A stretch of 64,000 nt of DNA from Sphingomonas caseinilytica (GTDB lineage: Bacteria > Pseudomonadota > Alphaproteobacteria > Sphingomonadales > Sphingomonadaceae). The DNA lies in assembly GCF_023516455.1 (NCBI RefSeq), contig NZ_JAMGBA010000001.1:620001-684000 (forward strand), in the 5' to 3' direction. Both the position numbers and the translations under genes were made by a program. Below are positions 19,834-28,673 of the stretch, piece after piece. The first letter of the stretch is position 1, and every line of letters starts with the position of its first letter. The notes under the pieces were generated by a model. That model was not told where the DNA came from. It worked only from the letters and a program-made list of their open reading frames with translations, and made no database searches.

Positions 19834-20644
19834 AGCGGAGCGATCCAGCCAGCAGCTTGTGCAATTTGCTGTGTAGCTCGCTGCTCGCCGCAAGATATTC
19901 GCGGCGCTCGAACATCCGGTCCTGACCGCGATAATCGGTGACGAATCCGCCTGCTTCCTTGACCAGCAAGAGGCCCGCGGCCGTATCCCAGATGTCGAGG
20001 TCGTCTTCCCAGAAACCGTCGAAACGGCCGGCCGCGACCCAGGCGAAATCGAGCGCTGCAGAACCAAGGCGGCGGATACCGCAGACTTCAGGAGCAATGG
20101 CGCCAAAGATCCGCGACCAGGCCGCCACATTGCCGCGCCCGAAATGGGGCACGCCGGTGCCGATCAGCGCCTCATCGAGATTGCGGCGGGCCGACACGCG
20201 CAGGCGGCGGTCGTGCAGCCATGCTCCCCTGCCCTTTTCCGCCCAGAAACTCTCGTCCGTCAGTGGCTGATAGATAAGGCCATGCGTGATCTCGCGCTTG
20301 CCGGCCGGTGTCCTGTCCTCGACCGCGATCGAAATGGCGAAGTGGGGCACGCCGTGCAGGAAGTTGGTCGTCCCATCCAGCGGATCGACGATCCAGCGCG
20401 GCTTGTCCGGGTTGCCCTCGATCTCGCCGGCTTCCTCGCAGATGATGCCCCAGTCGGGCCGGGCATTCTTGAGCTCTTCGATGATCGTCTGCTCGGCACG
20501 CTTGTCGGCCATCGAGACGAAGTCGGCCGGGCCCTTCTTCGACACCTGCAGCTGCTCGACCTCGCCAAAGTCGCGGCGAAGGCGCGGCGCGGCCTTGCGG
20601 GCCGCGCGGGTCATGACGGTGATCAGGCCGGAATGAGAAACCAT
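19832..20644 (-). CDS. suhB: Inositol monophosphatase family protein (SuhB-like)
   Basis: 270 residues of the Mg-dependent, lithium-sensitive phosphatase fold. Metal-site motifs: GIICEEAGEIEG, then WIVDPLDGTTNFLHGVPHFAISIA, and later DDLDIWDTAAGLLLVKEAGGFVTD. In enterobacteria SuhB also joins rRNA antitermination complexes; that role cannot be judged here. It stands apart from the nuo operon, with a palindromic repeat between it and efp. Confidence 0.92.
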   Translation of the reverse strand: MVSHSGLITVMTRAARKAAPRLRRDFGEVEQLQVSKKGPADFVSMADKRAEQTIIEELKNARPDWGIICEEAGEIEGNPDKPRWIVDPLDGTTNFLHGVPHFAISIAVEDRTPAGKREITHGLIYQPLTDESFWAEKGRGAWLHDRRLRVSARRNLDEALIGTGVPHFGRGNVAAWSRIFGAIAPEVCGIRRLGSAALDFAWVAAGRFDGFWEDDLDIWDTAAGLLLVKEAGGFVTDYRGQDRMFERREYLAASSELHSKLHKLLAGSLR

Positions 20645-20654
20645 AAGTTCGCTC

Positions 20655-20806
20655 CTCCCCTCCCTTTCAAGGGAGGGGGTTGGGGGTGGGTGAGCGAAGA
20701 CGGAAGCTCAATGCTTCCGGCTTGGCTGAATTCCTTGGGCGGGACGAGATTCACTAGGCTCGCGGACGCTCGCACCCACCCCTGCCCCTCCCTTGAAAGG
20801 GAGGGG
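20655..20806. repeat. Large inverted repeat of the CCCTCCCTTTCAAGGGAGGG type between efp and suhB
   Basis: The left end is CTCCCCTCCCTTTCAAGGG followed by GGGGGTGGGTG. The right end is CACCCACCCC followed by CCCTCCCTTGAAAGGGAGG. The arms are complementary across about 80 nt of unrelated sequence, and each is itself a small palindrome. It fills nearly the whole intergenic space. Confidence 0.8.
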
Positions 20807-20811
20807 AAATA

Positions 20812-21375
20812 TTAATCGGCGCGCCGGACGTAGGTCTGCTCGTAGACGTCGACGACGATGCGCGTTCCCGAGCTGATGTGCGGCGGGACCATGACGCGGA
20901 CGCCATTGTCGAGCATGGCGGGCTTGTAGCTGGAGCTGGCGGTCTGGCCCTTCACCACGGCGTCGGCCTCGACGATCGTTGCTTCGACGGTATCGGGAAG
21001 CTGGACCGAGATCGGGCGCTCCTCGTGAAGCTCCATCATCACGTCCATGCCGTCCTGCAGGAAGGCCGCGGGCTCGCCGATCAGATCCTCGGGAAGCTGG
21101 ACCTGCTCGTAGGTCTCCTTGTCCATGAACACGAGCTGGTCGCCGTCATGGTAGAGGAACTGGAAATCCTTGGTGTCGAGGCGGATGCGCTCGACCGTCT
21201 CCGCCGAGCGGAAACGGACATTGTTCTTGCGGCCGTCGATGAGGTTCTTCAGCTCGACCTGCATATAGGCACCGCCCTTGCCGGGCTGGGTGTGCTGGAT
21301 CTTCACGGCGCGCCAGATGCCGCCTTCATATTCGATGATGTTGCCGGGACGAATGTCGACGCCGCTGATCTTCAT
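20812..21375 (-). CDS. efp: Translation elongation factor P
   Basis: 187 residues, three beta-barrel domains. Rescues ribosomes stalled on polyproline. The N-terminal KOW-like domain has [19 protein letters not shown], and the loop that is post-translationally modified is [15 protein letters not shown], where lysine lies in GKGG. The C-terminus [17 protein letters not shown] and [18 protein letters not shown] are typical. Confidence 0.97.
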   Translation of the reverse strand: MKISGVDIRPGNIIEYEGGIWRAVKIQHTQPGKGGAYMQVELKNLIDGRKNNVRFRSAETVERIRLDTKDFQFLYHDGDQLVFMDKETYEQVQLPEDLIGEPAAFLQDGMDVMMELHEERPISVQLPDTVEATIVEADAVVKGQTASSSYKPAMLDNGVRVMVPPHISSGTRIVVDVYEQTYVRRAD

Positions 21376-21450
21376 TTTGATCGCCTATATGCCAGAGAGA
21401 TGAAAAAGAGCCGTAGGCGGTCGCCCGCCCAAATCTGGCGCGGCCCATAA

Positions 21451-21505
21451 GGCCTGATCGCTGCGGTGGGAAGCCTTTGCTTCACATCGCAGCGTGAATC
21501 AGGCC
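21451..21505. repeat. Stem-loop with GGCCTGAT/ATCAGGCC ends, upstream of efp
   Basis: Outer arms GGCCTGAT and ATCAGGCC pair. Inside, GCTGCG and CGCAGC pair, and GAAGC and GCTTC close a small loop. It lies between efp (divergent end at 21375) and the peptidase stop (21563); no gene is seen in this spacer. Confidence 0.6.
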
Positions 21506-21519
21506 TTCAACTTCAGACT

Positions 21520-21566
21520 CTGACCATGATTCACGTCTCAGGCTCGCCTGAGACGACCATGGTCAG
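21520..21566. repeat. Nested palindrome at the end of the M23 peptidase gene
   Basis: The inner perfect palindrome GTCTCAGGC-TC-GCCTGAGAC is flanked by CTGACCATG on the left and CATGGTCAG on the right. The right arm runs into the peptidase stop codon (21563-21565). It could act as a terminator for the peptidase unit, though no T run follows on the minus strand. Confidence 0.6.
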
Positions 21567-22210
21567 CGACTTACGGGCTTTCCGGCAAGCAGCGGATAGG
21601 GATTGATGGCCGTCCCTTGCCACCACTTCTCACCGGGGTTCATCCGGTTGATCGCGAAATGGAGGTGTGGGCCAGCCGGATTGGCATTCCCGGTTGCCCC
21701 GACATAGCCGACCGGATCGCCTCGCCTCACCTGCTGCCCTTCGTGCAGGCCCGGCGCATAGGCGCTGAGGTGCGCGTAATAATAGCTCCACCGGCCGTCT
21801 TCCGACCGCACATAGGCGGTGATGCCCCCGCCGCCGTCGCTGAAGAAAAGCTTCTCGACTTTGCCGGGAGCGGCGGCGACGACGGGCGTTCCGGTGGCGG
21901 CCATGATGTCGATCGCATCATGCGACCGCGCACCGCCGGCCCGCGCCTGCGTATAGGTGTCGACCAGCTGGGCCGGTTTCACCCCCGCAACAGGGATCGC
22001 GAGCCCCGCCGGTCCGACCACTACGGCCTCGGCAACGACGACGGGCGGTGCGCCCGTCCGGTCGACCAGCTCCTTTTCGCCGGCGACCATGATGTCGTCG
22101 CCCGCTCCGCCGCCAAGGCCAATATTGTAATAGAAAACCCAGAAGGCGCTGACCAACACCACGGTCACGACAACCCATCCAAGCCGGTTGACGACCGTGC
22201 GGGCGCTCAC
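21563..22210 (-). CDS. M23 family metallopeptidase, membrane-anchored
   Basis: 215 residues. GTG at 22210 overlaps the transpeptidase stop (GTGA) and gives a normal anchor (LGWVVVTVVLVSAFWVFYY, about 11-29). The LytM domain has GARSHDAIDIMAATGTPVVA (the first zinc ligand, His, and Asp), YYYAHLSAYAPGL, and GPHLHFAINR (the HxH ligands). It is predicted to cut peptidoglycan cross-links or act as an amidase. Pairing with an L,D-transpeptidase gene in one unit suggests cell-wall remodelling. Confidence 0.92.
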   Translation of the reverse strand: MSARTVVNRLGWVVVTVVLVSAFWVFYYNIGLGGGAGDDIMVAGEKELVDRTGAPPVVVAEAVVVGPAGLAIPVAGVKPAQLVDTYTQARAGGARSHDAIDIMAATGTPVVAAAPGKVEKLFFSDGGGGITAYVRSEDGRWSYYYAHLSAYAPGLHEGQQVRRGDPVGYVGATGNANPAGPHLHFAINRMNPGEKWWQGTAINPYPLLAGKPVSR

Positions 22211-23361
22211 GGCCTGAACACCGCCTGCATGCCCGGGCTGACCATCTGGGCCAGCCGGGCCGCGTCCCAATTGGTCAGCCGGATGCAGCCGTTGGATTCC
22301 GCCCTGCCGATGTGACTTGGCTCGTCGGTACCGTGAATGCCGTAATGCTCCTTCGACAAGTCGATCCAGACGACACCGATCGGGCTGTTCGGTCCGGGCG
22401 GGATTTCAAGCTTCGGATCTGACTTGTCCGCATTGGCGAGCAGTGCCGGATTATATTGCCACGGCGGATTATGCCCCACGGCCAGGATCTTCCACGTCCC
22501 GATCGGAAGCGGGAACTCGCTCGAACCCATCGTCGCCGTGTACTGAGCGATCAGCTTGCCGGACGCATCGAATGCACGCAGCACCTGGTCGGACTTGTCG
22601 ACTTCGATCTTTGCAGCCTTGGGCTGCTCCGTGCCGACGCCGAGCAGCCTCAACGTATCGGCCCATTTCGGATCCTTGACGGCGGACGGATCGAACTTGT
22701 CGGCGCCGACATTGGGGACGCGCAGCTTCATTCCGGCCTGGTAGGCGATCGAAACGGGAGGCTTTGGCTGCGTGTCGTTCGCGCCCGCCTGGGCATCAGC
22801 GGGCATTGCCGGACCGCCGGTCAATTGCGGGTTGAGTTCGGCAAGAACCTCCTCGGTCGTGTGGAACCGCTCGGCGATCTTCTCGCCAAGCGAGGCATAT
22901 CCCATGCGCTCCAGCTTGGCCTGGTCCTTGCGGTCCTTGGGTATCTGGACGAACTGGTCGCTGGCGAACTCGGCCGGAATGGTGACGACGCGCGTCGCCG
23001 GGATCCGCTGCCATTCCGCCAACGCCTGCTGCGTCGCCTGGTCCAGCTCGCCCGTGATCTGGAGCCCGCGGGCTTCCTGGAAACCCTTCAGCGCATTCAC
23101 GGTCGACATGCCCATCTTCCCGTCGACCACACCGGGCGTGAAGCCGATCCGGTCCAGCACGACCTGGGCCTGCATCAGCGGGCGAGGCTGGTCTTCCGGG
23201 GGCAGCGTCGCAGATGGATCGTCGTTGGACGCCATTGCATCGGGGATTACCTTGGGTGCTTGGGCGACATTCTGATCGCCCTTTTCTTCAACGCTACAGG
23301 CCGCAAGCGGCATCAACGAAACGGCGGCTACACTAAGCGACAGCAACAATTTACGCGGCAC
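22207..23361 (-). CDS. L,D-transpeptidase lipoprotein (YkuD domain)
   Basis: 384 residues from the GTG at 23361, which has AGGAG seven bases upstream; a TTG at 23367 would be too close to it. The lipobox LAAC marks a lipoprotein (MPLAACSVEE). A peptidoglycan-binding segment (about 65-120, GFTPGVVDGKMG) is followed by a LysM-like region. The YkuD catalytic core lies near the end: HYGIHGTDEPSHIGRAESNG, then CIRLTNWDAARLAQ. The catalytic cysteine is in SNGCIR. Forms 3-3 cross-links or attaches proteins to the wall. Confidence 0.92.
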   Translation of the reverse strand: MPRKLLLSLSVAAVSLMPLAACSVEEKGDQNVAQAPKVIPDAMASNDDPSATLPPEDQPRPLMQAQVVLDRIGFTPGVVDGKMGMSTVNALKGFQEARGLQITGELDQATQQALAEWQRIPATRVVTIPAEFASDQFVQIPKDRKDQAKLERMGYASLGEKIAERFHTTEEVLAELNPQLTGGPAMPADAQAGANDTQPKPPVSIAYQAGMKLRVPNVGADKFDPSAVKDPKWADTLRLLGVGTEQPKAAKIEVDKSDQVLRAFDASGKLIAQYTATMGSSEFPLPIGTWKILAVGHNPPWQYNPALLANADKSDPKLEIPPGPNSPIGVVWIDLSKEHYGIHGTDEPSHIGRAESNGCIRLTNWDAARLAQMVSPGMQAVFRP

Positions 23362-23420
23362 GATCAATCTCCTGGCTTTGGGCCAAGAACGCCGCCGTAA
23401 CAGTCTGGTTGCTTCTTACC

Positions 23421-24095
23421 TTAGGCGAACAGCGCCGCAAACTTGGCGACCTCGCCAGCCGGATCGTCCCTGCCCCAGACCGCATTGCAGACTGCAATGA
23501 AGTCCGCGCCCGCATCCACCAACGGCTTGGCATTGTCTGGCGTGATCCCGCCGATCGCCACGCAAGGTATCTCGAACAATGTTGCCCACCAGCTGAGGAT
23601 GGCAGGATCGGGCCGATGTTCGCTCGGCTTGGTCAGTGTCGGATAGAATGCCCCGAACGCGACATAATCCGCCCCCGCCTCGCCGGCATCCATCGCCAGG
23701 TGGCGGCTTGCATGGCAAGTCACGCCGATCTGCTTGGTTGGGCCCAGGATCGCGCGCGCTTCGCGTGCATCGCCGTCGGATTGCCCGAGGTGGACGCCGT
23801 CCGCATCGAGCCGCTTCGCTAGGCTGACGCTGTCATTGACGATGAACGCGACATCATGGTCTGCGCAGATCTGCTGCAGCGGCGAGGCCAGCCGGGCGAG
23901 TTCGTGACTGTCGACGTCCTTAACTCGAAGCTGGAAGGCAGCGACCGGCCCGCCCGCAAGCGCCGCCTTCAGCCGATCGGGAAAATTGCCGCCGACGTCC
24001 TGCGGGCTGATGAGGTACAGCTGGCACGGTTCGGTCCGCGCCGGCGGCGGGAAGATCGAAAGGTCGGCCTCGTCATTCTCAACATCTTCATTCAT
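23421..24095 (-). CDS. thiE: Thiamine phosphate synthase
   Basis: 224 residues from the ATG at 24095. Couples HMP pyrophosphate with the thiazole phosphate to make thiamine monophosphate. A TIM barrel with FQLRVKD, FIVNDSVSLAKRLDADGVHL, TCHASRH and YVAFGAFYPTLTKP, and the phosphate loop IGGITPDN. The protein has an acid-rich N-terminal extension of about 20 residues. No TPP riboswitch is seen upstream; only 35 nt separate it from the divergent lipoprotein gene. Confidence 0.94.
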   Translation of the reverse strand: MNEDVENDEADLSIFPPPARTEPCQLYLISPQDVGGNFPDRLKAALAGGPVAAFQLRVKDVDSHELARLASPLQQICADHDVAFIVNDSVSLAKRLDADGVHLGQSDGDAREARAILGPTKQIGVTCHASRHLAMDAGEAGADYVAFGAFYPTLTKPSEHRPDPAILSWWATLFEIPCVAIGGITPDNAKPLVDAGADFIAVCNAVWGRDDPAGEVAKFAALFA

Positions 24096-24130
24096 GCACG
24101 GTGCATTAGCGAAAGGGGAAGCTTCGTCCA

Positions 24131-24499
24131 ATGAAAGCCACCATAGTTCTTGTAGCTTTGGCGCTGACCGCTTGCGCAACGGTACCGCAAGCGAACGCTG
24201 GTCCGACCGCCGGCCTCGGACAAACGGCCGCCGTCAACGGCCTGATGATACGCCCGATCGCCGTGATCGAAGACAGCCGCTGCCCAGCGGAGGTGAAATG
24301 CGTTTGGGCAGGCAGGCTCACAGTTCGTGCAAGGATGAACGGCCCGGGCTGGACGCAGATTCGCGATTTCGAGCTCGGCGTCCCCCAAGCCGTGGATCAA
24401 TATCGAGTAACGCTGATTGCTGCAGAGCCGCAAAAGCAAGCTGGGGCCGAAATCGACCGCCGCGCCTATCGATTCACCTTCGATACGCAGGGCTCTTAG
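24131..24499 (+). CDS. Small predicted lipoprotein of unknown function
   Basis: 122 residues, starting MKATIVLVALALTACATVPQ with lipobox LTAC. The mature part contains DSRCPAEVKCVWAGRLTVRA, a cysteine-paired segment resembling small sphingomonad secreted proteins. Family not named with confidence. It is the only plus-strand gene in the thiE-to-fba stretch and shares a short divergent intergenic region with thiE. Confidence 0.8.
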   Translation: MKATIVLVALALTACATVPQANAGPTAGLGQTAAVNGLMIRPIAVIEDSRCPAEVKCVWAGRLTVRARMNGPGWTQIRDFELGVPQAVDQYRVTLIAAEPQKQAGAEIDRRAYRFTFDTQGS

Positions 24500-24508
24500 T
24501 TCGGCGGG

Positions 24509-25294
24509 TCACACTGGCTTGAACGGGTTCCGGACGGGAGCCACGCAGGGCCGCCACTTGAAGCCTTCAGCGGCGGTGTCCTTCACTTCCTCCTCGATCA
24601 ATCGATCCATCTGACTGGTGTCGTCCCACCCAAGACTCTTCATTTCCGCCGCGAAATCCCGTGAATTGACGAGGCCGAAGGTGAACCGGCTCCGGTCGAC
24701 CTGGTAGATCGCTTCCAGCATGTGCGCTTTAAGTTCCGGCGTCAGCGTGAGCGGATTGCCGAGCGGAGAAAGCGCAGCGGCTGCCACGTCCTCACGATCA
24801 CGAGCCGCACGCATCAAGTCGACCTGGGCATAAAGACCGACGAGTTTGGCAAATCTCTCGCGATCCATGGGCCCGAGCGCGCCCGTGGCGAGCGCAGAGG
24901 TCCATGCCGCATTGGTCAATGGTTCGACTGGTCTCTGGTAAACGCTTGGCGCCACCGAGCTGGTCATGATGCCCTCCATCTGGAGCGCGAGGGCATTCTC
25001 GTTGAGCCCCGGCCAACTATTGCTACCTGCGGCGATTTTCGACTGCAGCAATTTCGCCCGGTCGATATGGCACTGGCTGATCGCTTCACGCCACATCAGG
25101 CTACTGAGCGCAGCACGCAGTTCGTCGTGGATCGCGTCCTCTGCGGCATGCATATCCGCCAGTTCTTGCTGGCGCTCGCCCCATTGCTGCAGCCACAGCG
25201 CGAGCAGCACGCCGATGACCACAACAACGAACTCCATGCCCCAGTGGCGGACGTTCTTCTTCTGATCGTCTGTTAGTTGACGCAGCCCCAGCAT
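24509..25294 (-). CDS. Unknown protein with one N-terminal membrane helix
   Basis: 261 residues from the ATG at 25294 (an upstream start would add 14 residues with no family look). MLGLRQLTDDQKKNVRHW precedes a hydrophobic helix EFVVVVIGVLLALWLQQW (about 20-37), after which the chain is helical and periplasmic. A similar arrangement (basic N-terminus, 'VVVIGVLLAL' helix, long helical domain) occurs in uncharacterised sphingomonad proteins. No catalytic motif. Converges with the lipoprotein gene, whose stop is 10 nt away. Confidence 0.8.
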   Translation of the reverse strand: MLGLRQLTDDQKKNVRHWGMEFVVVVIGVLLALWLQQWGERQQELADMHAAEDAIHDELRAALSSLMWREAISQCHIDRAKLLQSKIAAGSNSWPGLNENALALQMEGIMTSSVAPSVYQRPVEPLTNAAWTSALATGALGPMDRERFAKLVGLYAQVDLMRAARDREDVAAAALSPLGNPLTLTPELKAHMLEAIYQVDRSRFTFGLVNSRDFAAEMKSLGWDDTSQMDRLIEEEVKDTAAEGFKWRPCVAPVRNPFKPV

Positions 25295-25375
25295 CGCGAC
25301 CCCCCGGTTGGAAACACTATCTCCAACCGGGGCCAAGTCTGCAATGGGGTGACTGAGGGGGCATTCGCCCCCGCC

Positions 25376-26284
25376 TTACGCTACCGAAGCGGCGTGGATA
25401 TCGTCGATCGCTTGCCCAAGCGTGCTGTCGAATTCCTCGTCGCTCTGGTTGGCGCGAAGGTCCGACAGAAGCGCGCGGCTGAAGCTCGCGATCATGCCCG
25501 GGTTCTTGGCGAGTTCGACGCAAGCTTCGTCACGGCTGAAACCGCCCGACAGCGCAACGACACGAAGCACCTTGGGGTGGTCGACCAGCGGCTGGAACAG
25601 GCCGGCTTCGGCCGGGATGGTCAGCTTCAGCATGACCTTTTCGCCTTCCGGCAGCGCGTCCAGCTGCTTGACGATCTCGGCCAACATGAGGCGGTCGGCC
25701 GCATCGCGCTCGGGGCTCTTGATCGACACTTCCGGCTCGATGATCGGCATCAGGCCCTTGGCGAGGATACGCTTTGCTTCGTCGAACTGCTGGGCAACCG
25801 CAGCTGCAATCCCCGCTGGATTGGCGAGCTTGATGACCGAGCGCATCTTGGTGCCGAACACGCCCTTGGCATTGGCGCGATCGAGCAGCGCTTCGAGATC
25901 GGGATTGGGCTTCATCAGCTGGACGCCGTCCGCCTCGTCGGCGAGGCCCTTGTCGACCTTCAGGAAGGGAACCACGCCGCGCTCCCAGAGAAGCTCGGGA
26001 ACCGGCTTGCCGCTGGCGGTGCCGTCCATGGTCTTTTCGAACAGGATTGCGCCGATCACCTTGCCGTTGCCGAACGACGGGGCAGTGATGATGCGGCTGC
26101 GCATCTCGTGAACCAGCCGGAACATCTCATCGTCGTTGGAGAAGGCGTCCTCGCCGATGCCATAAGCCTTCAGCGCACCCGGCGTCGAACCGCCGCTCTG
26201 GTCGAGGGCGGCGATAAAGCCTTGGCCCTTCGCGATTTTCGCGAGCATTTCAGGATGGCGGGTAGCGGTCGCGGTGGCGTTCAT
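25376..26284 (-). CDS. Fructose-bisphosphate aldolase, class I
   Basis: 302 residues. Cleaves fructose 1,6-bisphosphate to two triose phosphates through a lysine Schiff base. Evidence: AALDQSGGSTPGALKAYGI, FLKVDKGL, LMPIIEPEVSIKSP and KLTIPAEAG, all of the class I fold that does not need metal. It follows pgk in a tkt-gap-pgk-fba order on the minus strand. Confidence 0.94.
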   Translation of the reverse strand: MNATATATRHPEMLAKIAKGQGFIAALDQSGGSTPGALKAYGIGEDAFSNDDEMFRLVHEMRSRIITAPSFGNGKVIGAILFEKTMDGTASGKPVPELLWERGVVPFLKVDKGLADEADGVQLMKPNPDLEALLDRANAKGVFGTKMRSVIKLANPAGIAAAVAQQFDEAKRILAKGLMPIIEPEVSIKSPERDAADRLMLAEIVKQLDALPEGEKVMLKLTIPAEAGLFQPLVDHPKVLRVVALSGGFSRDEACVELAKNPGMIASFSRALLSDLRANQSDEEFDSTLGQAIDDIHAASVA

Positions 26285-26357
26285 TTCATTCCCTGCAGGA
26301 GGTGGTTCAAAGCTATGCGGCGCGCTCTAGACGCCGCGTTCGAGACTCGCAACTCGG

Positions 26358-27563
26358 CTAGCGCTGGAGCGCGGCAACGCCGGGCAGTACGCGCCCTTCC
26401 ATCCACTCCAGGAATGCGCCGCCAGCTGTCGAAACGAAGGTAAAGTCCGCCGCAACGCTCGCATGATTGAGCGCGGCAACGGTATCGCCGCCACCAGCGA
26501 CTGAGACCAGGCTGCCATCCTGCGTCAGCGCCGCTGCCGTTTTCGCAAGCGCAACCGTTGCCTCGTCGAACGGCGGCGTCTCGAACGCACCTAGCGGCCC
26601 GTTCCACACCAGGGTTCGGCATGTCTTGAGCGCATCAGCGAGCGCCTCGACCGCAGCTGGACCGACGTCGAGGATCATCTCATCCGCCGCAACTTCATGG
26701 ACGTTGACGGTGCGAAGGCTGGGCGGATTGGGCGCGAATTCCTTCGCCACTACTACGTCGTACGGCAAATGGATGGTGCAGCCGGCTTTATCGGCGCTCT
26801 CGAAGATGCTCTCCGCTTCTCCGACGAGATCCTTCTCGCACAGCGACTTGCCGACATCGACTCCGCGTGCGGCGAGGAAGGTATTGGCCATGCCGCCGCC
26901 GATGATCAGATGATCGACCTTGCCGACCAGGTTGCCGAGAACGGCGAGCTTGGTCGAAACCTTTGCGCCGCCGACAACCGTCGCGACCGGCCGCTCGGGA
27001 TTGCCCAGCGCCTTCTCAAGCGCAGTGAGCTCCGCTTCCATCGACCGTCCGGCGAAGGACGGCAGCAAATGCGCCACGCCCTCGGTCGACGCATGGGCGC
27101 GGTGCGAAACGGAAAAGGCATCGTTGACATAATAGTCGCCGAGCGCCGCCATTCCCTTCGCCAACTCGGGATCGTTCTTCTCTTCTCCCAAATGGAAGCG
27201 GGTGTTCTCAAGGATCCCGATCGATCCCGGAAGCATGATGGAAATAGCGCGCGCGGCTTCCTCGCCCTGGCAATCCTCAACAAAGCGCACCGACCGTCCC
27301 GTCAGCTCCGCCAGCGGCTTCACGAGCAATGCCGTCGACATGTCCGGCCGAACAGCGCCCTTGGGCCGGCCGAAATGCGACAGCAGCAACACGATCGCGC
27401 CCTTGTCGCTAAGCTCTGCGATCGTCGGCACGGCAGCGCGAAGCCGCGTATCGTCGCTCACCGATCCACCCTGCATCGGCACGTTCAGATCGACGCGCAC
27501 GAGGACGCGCTTGCCGGTCAGATCGGCCGGCAGATCGTCGAGGGTCTTGAAGTTCTGAGCCAT
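26358..27563 (-). CDS. pgk: Phosphoglycerate kinase
   Basis: 401 residues. Transfers phosphate between 1,3-bisphosphoglycerate and ADP. N-domain: [40 protein letters not shown]-domain: [32 protein letters not shown] and [11 protein letters not shown] with the ATP loop. It lies between gap and fba; a palindromic repeat separates it from gap. Confidence 0.97.
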   Translation of the reverse strand: MAQNFKTLDDLPADLTGKRVLVRVDLNVPMQGGSVSDDTRLRAAVPTIAELSDKGAIVLLLSHFGRPKGAVRPDMSTALLVKPLAELTGRSVRFVEDCQGEEAARAISIMLPGSIGILENTRFHLGEEKNDPELAKGMAALGDYYVNDAFSVSHRAHASTEGVAHLLPSFAGRSMEAELTALEKALGNPERPVATVVGGAKVSTKLAVLGNLVGKVDHLIIGGGMANTFLAARGVDVGKSLCEKDLVGEAESIFESADKAGCTIHLPYDVVVAKEFAPNPPSLRTVNVHEVAADEMILDVGPAAVEALADALKTCRTLVWNGPLGAFETPPFDEATVALAKTAAALTQDGSLVSVAGGGDTVAALNHASVAADFTFVSTAGGAFLEWMEGRVLPGVAALQR

Positions 27564-27570
27564 ACTATTC

Positions 27571-27654
27571 CGTCACCCCAGCGAAGGCTGGGGTCCATGC
27601 TGGTGAACCCCAAATGCCTAGTCGGACATGGATGCCAGCCTTCGCTGGCATGAC
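27571..27654. repeat. Palindromic repeat, CCCCAGCGAAGGCTGGGG type, between pgk and gap
   Basis: The left part is CGTCACCCCAGCGAAGGCTGG and the right part is GCCAGCCTTCGCTGGCATGAC, each of them a small palindrome and also complementary to each other. Closely matches the copy at 32066-32161. It lies within the glycolytic operon. Confidence 0.8.
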
Positions 27655-27665
27655 ATGCGAAAGAA

Positions 27666-28673
27666 CTAGATCAGCTTCGCGATCGCGCCGGCCGTGTCGA
27701 CCATGCGGTTCGAGAAGCCCCATTCATTGTCGTACCAGCTGACGACGCGGACCAGCTTGCCCTCGATCACTGCTGTCTCCAGGCTGTCGACGGTCGAGCT
27801 CGACGGATTGTGGTTGAGGTCGATCGAGACCAGCGGCTCGTCAGTGTAGGTCAGGATGCCCTTCAACGGACCATTCTCCGAAGCAGCCTTCAGCGCCGCA
27901 TTGACCTCTTCCTTGGTCGTGTCGCGACCAGGAGTGAAGGTCAGGTCGACCAGGCTGACGTTCGGCGTGGGCACGCGGACCGCCGAGCCGTCCAGCTTGC
28001 CCTTCAGCTCCGGCAGCACCTCGCCGACCGCGCGGGCAGCGCCGGTGGTGGTCGGGATGATCGACATGCCGGCGGCGCGCGCACGGCGCATGTCCGGGTG
28101 GATCTGGTCCAGGATCTTCTGGTCATTGGTGTAGGCGTGGATGGTGGTCATCAGCCCGCGCTCGATGCCGACCAGGTCGTTCATCACCTTCGCGACTGGC
28201 GCCAGGCAGTTGGTGGTGCAGCTGGCGTTCGACACGATGGTGTGCTCGGCGGTCAGCTTGTCGTGGTTGACGCCGTAAACGACGGTGAGGTCAGCTCCCT
28301 TGGCCGGCGCCGAAATAAGGACGCGCTTGGCGCCTGCGTCGAGATGCTTCTGCCCGCCTTCGCGGTCGGTGAAGAAGCCGGTGCATTCCAGTGCGATGTC
28401 GACGCCCAGCTCGGCGTGCGGAAGCTTGGCCGGATCGCGTTCGGCGGTGACCTTGATCCGCTTTCCATTGACGATCATCGCGTCGCCGTCCGAGCTCACT
28501 TCGCCCGGGAACGGTCCATGGACGCTGTCGCGCTTGAACAGCATGGCGTTCGACTTGGCGTCGGCCAGGTCGTTGATCGCGACCAGTTCCAGGTCGTGAT
28601 CGCTGCGCTCAAGGATGGCGCGGGCGACGAGGCGGCCGATGCGGCCGAAACCATTGATGGCGACTTTGGTCAT
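27666..28673 (-). CDS. gap: Glyceraldehyde-3-phosphate dehydrogenase
   Basis: 335 residues. Rossmann start [17 protein letters not shown], the aspartate in [10 protein letters not shown] suggesting NAD preference, the catalytic [16 protein letters not shown], and the distal [13 protein letters not shown]. The ATG overlaps the tkt stop (ATGA), so expression is coupled to transketolase. Confidence 0.97.
   Translation of the reverse strand: MTKVAINGFGRIGRLVARAILERSDHDLELVAINDLADAKSNAMLFKRDSVHGPFPGEVSSDGDAMIVNGKRIKVTAERDPAKLPHAELGVDIALECTGFFTDREGGQKHLDAGAKRVLISAPAKGADLTVVYGVNHDKLTAEHTIVSNASCTTNCLAPVAKVMNDLVGIERGLMTTIHAYTNDQKILDQIHPDMRRARAAGMSIIPTTTGAARAVGEVLPELKGKLDGSAVRVPTPNVSLVDLTFTPGRDTTKEEVNAALKAASENGPLKGILTYTDEPLVSIDLNHNPSSSTVDSLETAVIEGKLVRVVSWYDNEWGFSNRMVDTAGAIAKLI

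Noticed and set aside
24096-24130. A TPP riboswitch upstream of thiE
   Set aside because: Only 35 nt separate thiE from the divergent lipoprotein gene and no THI-box sequence is visible.
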